From: Candidatus Saccharimonadota bacterium
GTDB taxonomy: Bacteria; Patescibacteriota; Saccharimonadia; Saccharimonadales; SZUA-47
NCBI GenBank assembly: GCA_017993025.1
Contig: JAGONL010000018.1
Coordinates: 1 to 12,114, forward strand
Direction: 5' to 3'
DNA length: 12,114 nt
Part shown: in pieces, positions 6,254 to 12,114 of the stretch
How the letters are laid out: the number at the start of each line of letters is the position of its first letter
Position numbering within the stretch: position 1 is the first letter of the stretch
The notes under the pieces: model-generated
The model's database searches: none
What the model saw: only the letters and a program-made list of their open reading frames with translations
Told to the model about the DNA's origin: nothing
Position numbers and translations under genes: made by a program

Positions 6254-7690
6254 CTATTTTGCTCCTACGCGACGCACCACCATTACAATAGTTTTTAGAA
6301 GTATTACAATGTCTAACCAAAAGCTCCAATTTTGAGCATAATACATGTCTAGTTTTCGGCGCTCTTCAAAGCTGATATTTCGTCTACCTGATACTACCGC
6401 TAATCCCGTTAATCCCGGTTTTACACTTAGGATTACGCTCTTTTTGCCAAAAACATCCATTTCCTCTGGTACTAGTGGCCGAGGTCCAACTAGACTAATG
6501 TCGCCACGAACTACATTAAATAACTGTGGAAGTTCATCTAAACTAGTGCGACGCAGGAATCTACCAAACCTACCTATGCGTGGGTCGTCGTCCAGAAAAT
6601 CACCATTTTTGCGGTACTGCAACGCCAGCTCTGGTTTGCCCATTTTCTCAAAAGCTTGCTCTGGAGTAAGTCTGTGATATTTATGTTTGTGTGTTCTGAA
6701 CTTGAAAAGCCCAATTTTAGTTTGATAGCGTGAAACTCTTTTTTGTTTGTATACAGCATCTCCGCCCTCGAAAATGTTCAAGTATAACCACACCAATCCC
6801 ATCAACGGTAGGGCTAGAACTACAAATAACCCTCCAACAGCTATATCAAATAAGCGTTTTACTATCCTGCCCCAGCCGACAAGCGCCGTCTGGTGCACAG
6901 CTACTGTTGGGATTCCTTCAAATAAATTTACGTCGATATTACCAGCAAACAATCCGCTGTTACCTGGAACAAATCTATATGCAATGTGGTGCTCCTGAGC
7001 AAAAGCCAGAATTTCATCGTTCTGGTCTTGATTGACGAACAGCTCAGTCTGCACAATGCTATGGATATCACTGGACTTGATTTTTTTTGAAGCTAGTGCA
7101 AAATCTGAAAATTGGATTTCTTCAGATACATTTTCATATTTTGTGCGTCTGTCGCCCACTATTCCAATAACCCTGTAGCCAAGGAGAGGGTTAGATAATC
7201 TCTGTGCTAATTCTCCAGTTATATCAGTGGCTCCTACTATCAGAACGTTATTAATGCCTATGTCATAACGAAACAACAGGCGTTTAACTGCTCTTGCGAT
7301 TGTTCTAAAGAGTACAGTTAACAAAAAGGCAAACAAAAAGCCATATACAGTGACCAGCCTGGCTGGGAAAATTGCTCTGTTAAGCGCGTATTCACTACCG
7401 ACTAAAAATAATATCCCAACAAAACAGCCAACTAGTAGCATCAGGAGTTCCTTAAATCTGTTTTCATAAACTTGCGGACGATACAGCCCAAACAAAGAGA
7501 ATATAAATAGCCAAAAAACTAATAATATGGCCACAATACCAATGTAGCCACTAGCTGTTATAGGCTCTAAAAGCGGTCTATCGTCTAGTTTAACTCGGAT
7601 AATGTAGGCTAGGGCAAAAGCGGTTACAAGCGCCAAAAAATCACCAACGAATAATACAAATCCGAACAGTAGCGAAGCGCCGTGTTTCAT
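6254..7690 (-). CDS. Polyprenyl-phosphate sugar-1-phosphate transferase (WbaP/CpsE-like)
   Basis: Integral membrane enzyme of 478 aa that starts a glycan by transferring a sugar-1-phosphate from a UDP-sugar to undecaprenyl phosphate. Four N-terminal membrane helices (about 8-32, 48-70, 82-100, 112-131) are followed by a Rossmann-like domain (NVLIVGATDITGELAQRL, 148-165; to about 260). The C-terminal bacterial sugar transferase domain begins with the membrane-dipping segment KRLFDIAVGGLFVVLALPLM (278-297), then FKFRT (329-333), DDDPRIGRFGRFLRRTSLDE (367-386, catalytic D385-E386), LPQLFNVVRGDISLVGPRPL (387-406) and PGLTGL (425-430). A basic, His-rich insertion follows FKFRT (HKHKYHR). Length and order match the full-size family. 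It is first in the minus-strand run, divergent from glmS. The ATG has no Shine-Dalgarno, with TAAACT 7 nt upstream. Sugar identity (Glc, Gal or an amino sugar) is open. Confidence 0.93.
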   Translation of the reverse strand: MKHGASLLFGFVLFVGDFLALVTAFALAYIIRVKLDDRPLLEPITASGYIGIVAILLVFWLFIFSLFGLYRPQVYENRFKELLMLLVGCFVGILFLVGSEYALNRAIFPARLVTVYGFLFAFLLTVLFRTIARAVKRLLFRYDIGINNVLIVGATDITGELAQRLSNPLLGYRVIGIVGDRRTKYENVSEEIQFSDFALASKKIKSSDIHSIVQTELFVNQDQNDEILAFAQEHHIAYRFVPGNSGLFAGNIDVNLFEGIPTVAVHQTALVGWGRIVKRLFDIAVGGLFVVLALPLMGLVWLYLNIFEGGDAVYKQKRVSRYQTKIGLFKFRTHKHKYHRLTPEQAFEKMGKPELALQYRKNGDFLDDDPRIGRFGRFLRRTSLDELPQLFNVVRGDISLVGPRPLVPEEMDVFGKKSVILSVKPGLTGLAVVSGRRNISFEERRKLDMYYAQNWSFWLDIVILLKTIVMVVRRVGAK

Positions 7691-7697
7691 GCTTAAC

Positions 7698-7726
7698 AGT
7701 TTACAACAATTTAAGAGTAATGAGTA
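7698..7726 (-). promoter_or_regulatory. Possible near-leaderless promoter of the sugar transferase gene
   Basis: TAAACT (7703-7698, minus strand) ends exactly 7 nt before the ATG at 7690. The hexamer 17 nt further upstream, TACTCA (7726-7721), is a poor -35. The spacing from -10 box to start codon is the same as for glmS on the other side of this divergent region. Confidence 0.35.
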
Positions 7727-7750
7727 ATGGTCATGTGTTGTCTAAAGCCC

Positions 7751-7779
7751 TTCCCATGTCGACCTTCACAGCCTATACT
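7751..7779 (+). promoter_or_regulatory. Promoter of glmS, probably giving a leaderless message
   Basis: TTCCCA (7751-7756) and TATACT (7774-7779) are 17 nt apart, matching the sigma-70 consensus in four and five positions. Seven nucleotides (TAAAGTC) separate the -10 box from the ATG at 7787, so transcription should start at or next to the A of the start codon. No ribosome site lies between. This also rules out the longer frame beginning at 7727 and leaves no space for a glmS ribozyme. Confidence 0.5.
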
Positions 7780-7786
7780 TAAAGTC

Positions 7787-9607
7787 ATGTGCGGAATAGT
7801 CGGTTACATCGGCAACAAACAAGCAAAAGAATATCTACTAGACGGTCTAGAAGCTCTAGAATACCGTGGGTATGATTCAGCCGGTATTGCTTGTTTTAAC
7901 GGCAAAATTACCTGTGTAAAAGTTGCTGGTAGAGTAGAGCAACTTCGTGTTGAAGAGGCTGAAAACCCTTTGCACGGCACTTTGGGTATTGGGCATACAC
8001 GCTGGGCGACACACGGTATACCAATTCAGAAAAACGCCCATCCTCAATGGGACCAGACGGAGCAGTTTTATGTTATCCACAATGGTATTATTGAAAACTT
8101 TCAGGAAATTAAAGATTTTCTTACAAATAAAGGTGTTGTGTTTCATTCAGATACCGACACAGAAGTTATACCTAACCTTATAGCTCACTTATACGAAGAG
8201 CTCCAAGACGTTGAAAAGGCCTTTAAAGCGGCGCTTAAATCACTCAGAGGTGCGTACGCAGTTGTAATGATAAGCGCTCTAGACCCAAAACATATGTATG
8301 CCGCAAAATTATCTAGCCCGCTTGCTATAGGTGTTGGTGACAACGAAATGTTTATAGCATCTGACGCAGTTCCAATTTCACCGCACACTCAACAAATGAT
8401 TTATCTAGAAGATAACGAAGGTGCTGTCATAAGCCAGACTGGGTACCAGCTATTCAATATTGCTACTGATGCTTCAATCGAGAGACCCTCAGAACTTATT
8501 GAAATTGAGGAAACGGCATCAGATAAGGGTGACTACCCGGACTTTATGCTTAAAGAAATCCACGAAGTTGCTAAAACGGTACGCGCATCCATGCTTGGGC
8601 GTCTGCGAGTTGAGGAAAAGGTCATAAAACTTGGTGGCCTGGATAGCGTTCGTGACCAGCTAGATTATATTGACCGCATAGTTATCTTGGCATGCGGGAC
8701 GTCGTACTATGCAGGGCTAGTCGGCGAATATTTGATTGAAGAGATTGCCGGTATACCTGTTGAAGTCCAGCAATCCAGCGAATTTAGATACCGCACCGAG
8801 CCACTAAGTCGTAGTACGGCTGTGTTGGTTGTGTCGCAGTCCGGCGAAACAGCCGACACTATCGCTGCTCTAAAAAAGCTTGATGGTAGTGGAATACTAA
8901 CACTTGGCATAGTTAATGCACCTGGCTCTACCTTAGCGCGTATGACTGATGCCGGTATTTATTGCCACGCCGGTCCGGAAAAAGCCGTAGCCAGCACAAA
9001 AGCATTTGTGTCGCAGGTTACGATTTTTGTTCTTATGGCGCTATATTTATCCAAAACCTACGACAACTACGACAAACTTATCGATGAACTTGACCAATTG
9101 CCTCAAAAGATGGAAGAAGTGTTGAAAGAAAGCGATAAAATTAAAGCAATGGCTGAAAAATACAGCAAATACCAAGATTTTCTCTACATAGGACGCCGTT
9201 ATTCTTACCCGCTCGCACTAGAAGGCGCACTAAAGCTCAAAGAAATTAGCTATATACATGCGGAAGGATTCGCTGGTGGCGAAATGAAACACGGGCCGTT
9301 AGCATTAATTGATAAAAATTTCCCTACATTTGCATACGCATTAAGCAGTGATATTGACGAAAAGTCTGCTTCAAATCTGCAAGAAATTCATACCCGTGGG
9401 GGCCTTATAATTGCCGTTGTAGATGATAAAAATACGGAAGCCGCTAAAATTGCTGACGATATTATAGTAATTCCTAAAGTTTCAGAACAATTACAGCCAA
9501 TTATTGGTGTAATTCCAGCGTTTCTATTTGCATATTACGCGGCTAAAAAGCTAAACAGAGACATAGACAAACCCCGAAACCTAGCAAAAAGCGTAACTGT
9601 AGAATAG
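7787..9607 (+). CDS. glmS: Glutamine--fructose-6-phosphate aminotransferase (isomerising)
   Basis: Cytoplasmic enzyme converting fructose-6-phosphate and glutamine to glucosamine-6-phosphate and glutamate, the entry to UDP-GlcNAc and envelope synthesis. 606 aa, close to the 609 of E. coli. The reading frame is open back to 7727, but the start must be the ATG at 7787 because Cys2 (MCGIVGYIG) is the N-terminal nucleophile exposed by Met removal. Glutaminase domain: RGYDSAGIA (27-35), HTRWATHG (70-77), HNGIIENF (98-105), SDTDTE (121-126). Two SIS sugar-isomerase domains: ACGTSYYAG (302-310), SQSGETADT (350-358), STKAF (403-407), then EGALKLKEISYIHAEGFAGG (479-498) and EMKHGP (499-504). C-terminal tail DKPRNLAKSVTVE with the Schiff-base lysine K601. 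No active-site loss is seen. It stands alone on the plus strand, divergent from the glycan genes it may feed. Confidence 0.97.
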   Translation: MCGIVGYIGNKQAKEYLLDGLEALEYRGYDSAGIACFNGKITCVKVAGRVEQLRVEEAENPLHGTLGIGHTRWATHGIPIQKNAHPQWDQTEQFYVIHNGIIENFQEIKDFLTNKGVVFHSDTDTEVIPNLIAHLYEELQDVEKAFKAALKSLRGAYAVVMISALDPKHMYAAKLSSPLAIGVGDNEMFIASDAVPISPHTQQMIYLEDNEGAVISQTGYQLFNIATDASIERPSELIEIEETASDKGDYPDFMLKEIHEVAKTVRASMLGRLRVEEKVIKLGGLDSVRDQLDYIDRIVILACGTSYYAGLVGEYLIEEIAGIPVEVQQSSEFRYRTEPLSRSTAVLVVSQSGETADTIAALKKLDGSGILTLGIVNAPGSTLARMTDAGIYCHAGPEKAVASTKAFVSQVTIFVLMALYLSKTYDNYDKLIDELDQLPQKMEEVLKESDKIKAMAEKYSKYQDFLYIGRRYSYPLALEGALKLKEISYIHAEGFAGGEMKHGPLALIDKNFPTFAYALSSDIDEKSASNLQEIHTRGGLIIAVVDDKNTEAAKIADDIIVIPKVSEQLQPIIGVIPAFLFAYYAAKKLNRDIDKPRNLAKSVTVE

Positions 9608-9705
9608 AGTCTCTTTTGAAAAAAACATAAAGCTCTGAATCAACCAATGGGCTTTTCGCGCCCATACCCGAAAAGGGGTTAGTGCCAGCCCCTTAAACCC
9701 CACGC

Positions 9706-9735
9706 CATACTTTTCCCTACAGGCGCAAAAGTATG
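9706..9735. repeat. 9-bp perfect hairpin
   Basis: CATACTTTT (9706-9714) and AAAAGTATG (9727-9735) are perfect inverted repeats around a 12-nt loop. Part of the structured region; no T-run follows on either strand, so not a standard terminator. Confidence 0.6.
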
Positions 9736-9766
9736 CAAAAGCCCCGCAGCGGGCGAGAATAACACT

Positions 9767-9888
9767 ATGAACATATACTAAAATGTACCGTTCCTGCGGA
9801 ACGACAAGCGGTCTCAAATAACTTTAATTAGTTATTGATTTGAGACAAGTCCTCGGAAGTTATTCGATACATTTTAGGATATATTCAT
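9767..9888. repeat. 21-bp imperfect helix enclosing two hairpins
   Basis: Positions 9767-9787 pair with 9868-9888 at 19 of 21 places, including a perfect core CTAAAATGTA / TACATTTTAG (9778-9787/9868-9877). The mismatch 9772/9883 is C-A on the plus strand but G-U on the minus. The enclosed 80 nt hold CGTTCC TGC GGAACG (9789-9803) and GTCTCAAAT / ATTTGAGAC (9811-9819/9838-9846). This is a closed multibranch domain, more like a folded RNA than a terminator. Confidence 0.65.
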
Positions 9889-9905
9889 CGGTTTTCTTGC
9901 TTTAT

Positions 9906-9970
9906 GCTGATTGGCTACAGAGCTCATGTAGCTACAGCACCCTCTGAAATACTGATTCATGACAATCAGC
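9906..9970. repeat. Inverted repeats with alternative partners
   Basis: GCTGATTG (9906-9913) pairs with CAATCAGC (9963-9970), enclosing GCTACA / TGTAGC (9914-9919/9927-9932). The same AATCAG (9964-9969) can instead pair with CTGATT (9952-9957). The two folds exclude each other, and the outer one also shares C9970 with the next hairpin. Confidence 0.5.
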
Positions 9971-10060
9971 CACTTCTGAGTCAAGCATTAAGCAAATCCA
10001 GAAACAAATAACATTTAAAAATGTTTACTGGACGCTTGCGTTCTTAATGCGCAGAAGTGG
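9970..10060. repeat. Four-tier extended hairpin
   Basis: Nested helices in register: CCACTTCTG / CAGAAGTGG (9970-9978/10052-10060), GCATTAAG / CTTAATGC (9985-9992/10043-10050), TCCAG / CTGGA (9997-10001/10028-10032) and AACATT / AATGTT (10010-10015/10020-10025) with a TAAA loop. That is 28 base pairs in 91 nt, broken by asymmetric internal loops. CACCCT / AGGGTG (9938-9943/10093-10098) could form a fifth, outer helix. Confidence 0.62.
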
Positions 10061-10110
10061 GTGGTATTTGTCTTGAGTTATGTATCTTCAATAGGGTGTC
10101 GCTTTCTTTG

Positions 10111-10140
10111 CTTCATTTCTTTACGACCAAAGAAATGAAG
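10111..10140. repeat. Perfect 12-bp hairpin
   Basis: CTTCATTTCTTT (10111-10122) and AAAGAAATGAAG (10129-10140) are perfect inverted repeats around the 6-nt loop ACGACC. It is the strongest single hairpin of the region. No T-run follows directly on either strand, so it is not a classical intrinsic terminator, though it may protect a 3' end. Confidence 0.65.
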
Positions 10141-10147
10141 GCCTAGC

Positions 10148-10192
10148 ACGACTGGCAAAAGTCGTATTCTTCGTCGTTTGGGGCGAAAGCCC
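10148..10192. repeat. Two small hairpins next to the aclA 3' end
   Basis: ACGACT / AGTCGT (10148-10153/10160-10165) has a 6-nt loop. GGGC GAAA GCCC (10181-10192) has a GNRA tetraloop on the plus strand and can be lengthened by TTTG / CAAA (10177-10180/10195-10198) across a 2-nt bulge. On the minus strand the second lies 24 nt after the aclA stop, but the T-run there precedes it rather than follows it. Confidence 0.45.
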
Positions 10193-10215
10193 ATCAAAAA
10201 ATAATATTCTATTCT

Positions 10216-11997
10216 CTAAAATGAACTAACCTGATCATCAGGTAGACGGAACAATCCTTCACCTAGCCGTTTTTGATCCAAATAATGGCTTATAAATCCA
10301 ACCGTACGCGGAATAACAAAGAACGCGTTAAAGAAATCTATTTCGACTAGCTCCGCAAGCTCCTCTTTGGTATAACCCTCATACTGCATCAAAACGTCTA
10401 GAAGAAGTGCTGCGATGTGACCGTCGATGTTCAAAATCAGATTTCCTTTCTTTGAACTTGTAATAGCTTCTACCTGTTTAGCAAAATCTAGGTGTGGTGT
10501 ATTTTCAATTTTCTCTGCAAATTTCATCAACTGTTCTGTTCGTGGGTCTGGCAGACCTAAGCGGTATTTTTTATGCCCAATTCCCATAATGTACTCTTTC
10601 CTGGAAGCGTAATCTTCTACAAGTTCTTTAGGTGACAGACCCTCGGATACACCCTTTAGCCAAACACCCGCCGCACCGCTTACAGCACCACCAAACCTTG
10701 GGCCCACAGTTAACAGCCCTGCAACCAGTGAATCGACAAGGTTTTTCCCAGCACGGGCAGTAACGATAGTATTTAACGCACCAGAAACTTGCGGACCATG
10801 GTCGATACTAAGTAGGAAAATAATATTGCTTAATGTAACCAGCTCTTCAGACTTTGGTTCCCTACCTAATATTCCGCTGACAATTTGTCTTACAAAGTTG
10901 CCATCCTGTGCCCAAGTACTCAATGATTTGCCAACAAACTCATAAGCACCGTCGTTCTCAACGCCTATTGTGCTTGTAAACATGCTAGATTTTCTGTCTT
11001 TTAGGTCTTCAAAGTTATCATTTTCATCATTCATTATTTCCTCCGATTCTATGTCGTTTATTAACTTTACAAAATCACGTATTGACCCAGCCACATTTGC
11101 TCCAACACCTCTTAGTGCCTCAATTTTTGCACTGGCGGTTTCGTCTTGACTGTTTGCTAAGGCTTTAGCATGCCCAAACTGAATTGGTTGCTCAAAACTT
11201 TCGCCCACGACACCAGCAATATATGCTATTACTGGCTTTGTGATTTCACCAGCTTTAATCATATCTACTAGCAGGTATTCATCCGTACCGCCTAATTCGC
11301 CATAATAAATAATTGCTTTTGTGTTTGGGTCGGTCTGTGCCATCTTAAATGCGGTCGCAGGGTCGGTGTATGGGAATCTGTCTCCACCAAAACAAAGTGC
11401 AAACGAAACACTCTTCTTTGCCCCTGCAATAATTGTGATAATTTCGTTGCTTATACCCCCAGATGCACTTAAAACTGCTAGGTTGCCCTCCAGCATAAGA
11501 TTAGAGCTAACAATTTGTCGAATATCTGTCCCTCCAATTGCACCGAGCTTTAAATGTCCAGGGATTATCATTCCAACGCCTGCTGGACCAATTAATTCTT
11601 TACCGTTATCTACATATTTGTTTTTTAGCTCTAGTGCCATAATCTCCGGCATGTCCTCAGCAAAAGTATGCCCGCCAATTGCATCCGGGAAAGCGTCAAA
11701 AAATTCTATTGTACTAAAGTAACACCTTCTACCGCTATTAAGGTTAAACATAAAATCTACAGACTTAAGTTTATTAGCTGCATCTTTAGGGCTTTTAAAA
11801 CAAGGGATTAATACTTCTTTTTTACCGTAAAACAGCTTAACTACCTTAGACCCAGTACTCACAATGCCTACAAGACTTGGCGCGCTTTTTCCGCAGATGT
11901 AATCAAAATCTAAAACTGACTGTAGGATTGGCAAATGAGCACCAATAGCTAGAATTGAAATGTCCTTTTTATGACGCAAACTATCAACATCAAGCAT
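10216..11997 (-). CDS. aclA: ATP-citrate lyase, AclA-type subunit (CoA-ligase plus citrate-synthase-like domains)
   Basis: Cytoplasmic enzyme cleaving citrate with ATP and CoA to acetyl-CoA and oxaloacetate. 593 aa from the ATG at 11997, close to two-subunit bacterial AclA (about 610). N-terminal CoA-ligase part: LDFDYICGKSAPS (29-41), KEVLIPCFKS (60-69), IGPAGVG (136-142), SASGGISNEI (177-186), CFGGDRFPYTD (202-212), GELGGTDEY (233-241) and QFGHAKALAN (273-282), where H276 should be the phosphohistidine. After an acidic linker (about 315-335), the citrate-synthase-like part: IDHGPQVSGALNTI (398-411), ARAGK (414-418), LLTVGPRFGG (428-437), YIMGIGHKKYR (469-479), LILNIDGHIAA (520-530) and GFISHYLDQKRLGEGLFR (567-584). 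All key residues (H276, H400, H475, D525) are present. The frame is open to 12024, but 11997 has GGGGG 5 nt upstream. Overlaps aclB by 8 nt. Confidence 0.93.
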   Translation of the reverse strand: MLDVDSLRHKKDISILAIGAHLPILQSVLDFDYICGKSAPSLVGIVSTGSKVVKLFYGKKEVLIPCFKSPKDAANKLKSVDFMFNLNSGRRCYFSTIEFFDAFPDAIGGHTFAEDMPEIMALELKNKYVDNGKELIGPAGVGMIIPGHLKLGAIGGTDIRQIVSSNLMLEGNLAVLSASGGISNEIITIIAGAKKSVSFALCFGGDRFPYTDPATAFKMAQTDPNTKAIIYYGELGGTDEYLLVDMIKAGEITKPVIAYIAGVVGESFEQPIQFGHAKALANSQDETASAKIEALRGVGANVAGSIRDFVKLINDIESEEIMNDENDNFEDLKDRKSSMFTSTIGVENDGAYEFVGKSLSTWAQDGNFVRQIVSGILGREPKSEELVTLSNIIFLLSIDHGPQVSGALNTIVTARAGKNLVDSLVAGLLTVGPRFGGAVSGAAGVWLKGVSEGLSPKELVEDYASRKEYIMGIGHKKYRLGLPDPRTEQLMKFAEKIENTPHLDFAKQVEAITSSKKGNLILNIDGHIAALLLDVLMQYEGYTKEELAELVEIDFFNAFFVIPRTVGFISHYLDQKRLGEGLFRLPDDQVSSF

Positions 11998-12114
11998 CAC
12001 TACCCCCAACAAAATTAATTGCATCAGATACAGCCTCGGTTAGTAGCGTTTCTGATCCATAGACAGACCCAAATAAATCTTTAGCCTTCAAGAAATCCTC
12101 CATCATTTTTAAAC
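11990..12114 (-). CDS. aclB: C-terminal end of the ATP-citrate lyase AclB-type subunit (partial)
   Basis: The last 40 codons of a gene entering from the right edge, ending in TGA at 11992-11990. The visible peptide (LKMMEDFLKAKDLFG, then SVYGSETLLTEAVSDAI) aligns by eye with the end of the ATP-grasp/citrate-binding half of human ATP-citrate lyase ([20 protein letters not shown], then TETHMTAIV), sharing the G-x-ET-x-x-T pattern. In bacteria with split ATP-citrate lyase, aclB lies just before aclA, as here. The TGA is used in an overlap with the aclA start, so the subunits are probably made in fixed ratio. Only the tail is visible, so the rest of the subunit is inferred. Confidence 0.75.
   Translation of the reverse strand, partial: LKMMEDFLKAKDLFGSVYGSETLLTEAVSDAINFVGGSDA

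Larger units (their letters stand above)
9641..10197. other. Dense array of inverted repeats between convergent genes; candidate large structured RNA or non-autonomous element
   Basis: The 608 nt between the glmS stop and the aclA stop hold no credible reading frame, but almost every part can pair with a neighbour. In order: 9647-9652/9660-9665, 9673-9678/9689-9694, 9706-9714/9727-9735, 9743-9746/9750-9753, the 9767-9888 domain, 9914-9919/9927-9932, 9952-9957/9964-9969, the 9970-10060 extended hairpin, 10111-10140, 10148-10165 and 10181-10192. Near the edges, ATGGGCTTT (9647-9655) can pair with AAAGCCCAT (10186-10194), so a long-range closing helix or terminal inverted repeat is possible. Mismatches that become G-U pairs slightly favour a minus-strand RNA, but only weakly. 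I saw none of the signature motifs of tmRNA, RNase P RNA, 6S, SRP RNA or a CRISPR array. No clear promoter or intrinsic terminator fixes the ends. Confidence 0.55.

Noticed and set aside
7727..7786. N-terminal extension of glmS by 20 codons
   Set aside because: GlmS needs Cys2 at the mature N-terminus, and a promoter -10 box lies within this stretch, so the start is 7787.
7691..7786. glmS ribozyme or riboswitch upstream of glmS
   Set aside because: Only about 7 nt separate the -10 box from the start codon, and no ribozyme core is visible in this short divergent region.
8073..8081. TTATCCACA, a perfect DnaA-box sequence
   Set aside because: A single copy inside glmS encoding the conserved VIHNG region; no cluster of boxes or AT-rich unwinding element nearby.
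9581..9817. 78-codon minus-strand frame over the glmS end and structured region
   Set aside because: It overlaps the glmS 3' end, has odd composition (Cys- and aromatic-rich) and crosses several hairpins; no ribosome site or family resemblance.
9811..9846. Single CRISPR repeat or attC-like site
   Set aside because: The palindrome occurs once with no spacer-repeat periodicity, and there is no integrase or cas gene in the window.
9608..10215. tmRNA, RNase P RNA, 6S RNA or SRP RNA
   Set aside because: I looked on both strands for their signature motifs (tmRNA tRNA-like ends and T-loop, the RNase P GAGGAAAGTC core, the SRP tetraloop hairpin) and found none.

Overview
The window looks like a stretch of chromosome from a Candidate Phyla Radiation (Patescibacteria) bacterium, most likely a Saccharibacterium (TM7). 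This assignment is inference. It rests on a secreted lamin-tail protein ending in three C-x12-C repeats built on NP-[ED]-TNRCR, a ComEC without its metallo-beta-lactamase domain, a LexA-type protein without its protease domain, moderately AT-rich compact gene packing, and several starts that have a -10 box almost touching the start codon instead of a Shine-Dalgarno. UGA reads as a normal stop here, which argues against the UGA-recoding relatives (Absconditabacteria, Gracilibacteria).

Positions 7690 down to 1 form one co-directional minus-strand run. In transcription order: a polyprenyl-phosphate sugar-1-phosphate transferase (7690-6254), an abutting GT4 glycosyltransferase (6253-5132), a weak terminator-like hairpin and a repeat, a GtrA-family membrane protein (5024-4569), a LexA-like DNA-binding protein overlapping it by 4 nt (4572-4126), an exported HNH nuclease (4089-3358) whose end overlaps the start of ComEC (3368-1929) by 11 nt, then a secreted lamin-tail-domain protein with its own good promoter (1804-176), and the first 29 codons of another membrane protein (89-1). 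The first three genes fit surface glycan assembly. Nuclease, ComEC and perhaps the lamin-tail protein fit capture and uptake of extracellular DNA.

Divergent from this run is glmS (7787-9607, +), which makes glucosamine-6-phosphate for amino-sugar and envelope synthesis. Its start must be the codon before the nucleophile cysteine, and a promoter lies only 7 nt upstream of it.

On the right, minus strand, lie the C-terminal end of an AclB-type and a complete AclA-type subunit of ATP-citrate lyase (12114-11990 and 11997-10216), overlapping by 8 nt. They would give cytosolic acetyl-CoA and oxaloacetate from citrate, unexpected in a reduced-genome lineage.

Between the convergent 3' ends of glmS and aclA are about 608 nt with no credible gene (9608-10215). 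They are densely filled with inverted repeats: a 21-bp imperfect helix enclosing two hairpins, a four-tier extended hairpin, a perfect 12-bp hairpin and several others, with ATGGGCTTT / AAAGCCCAT near the two edges. I do not recognise it as tmRNA, RNase P RNA, 6S or SRP RNA. It is the best candidate in the window for something undescribed: a large structured RNA or a non-autonomous mobile element.
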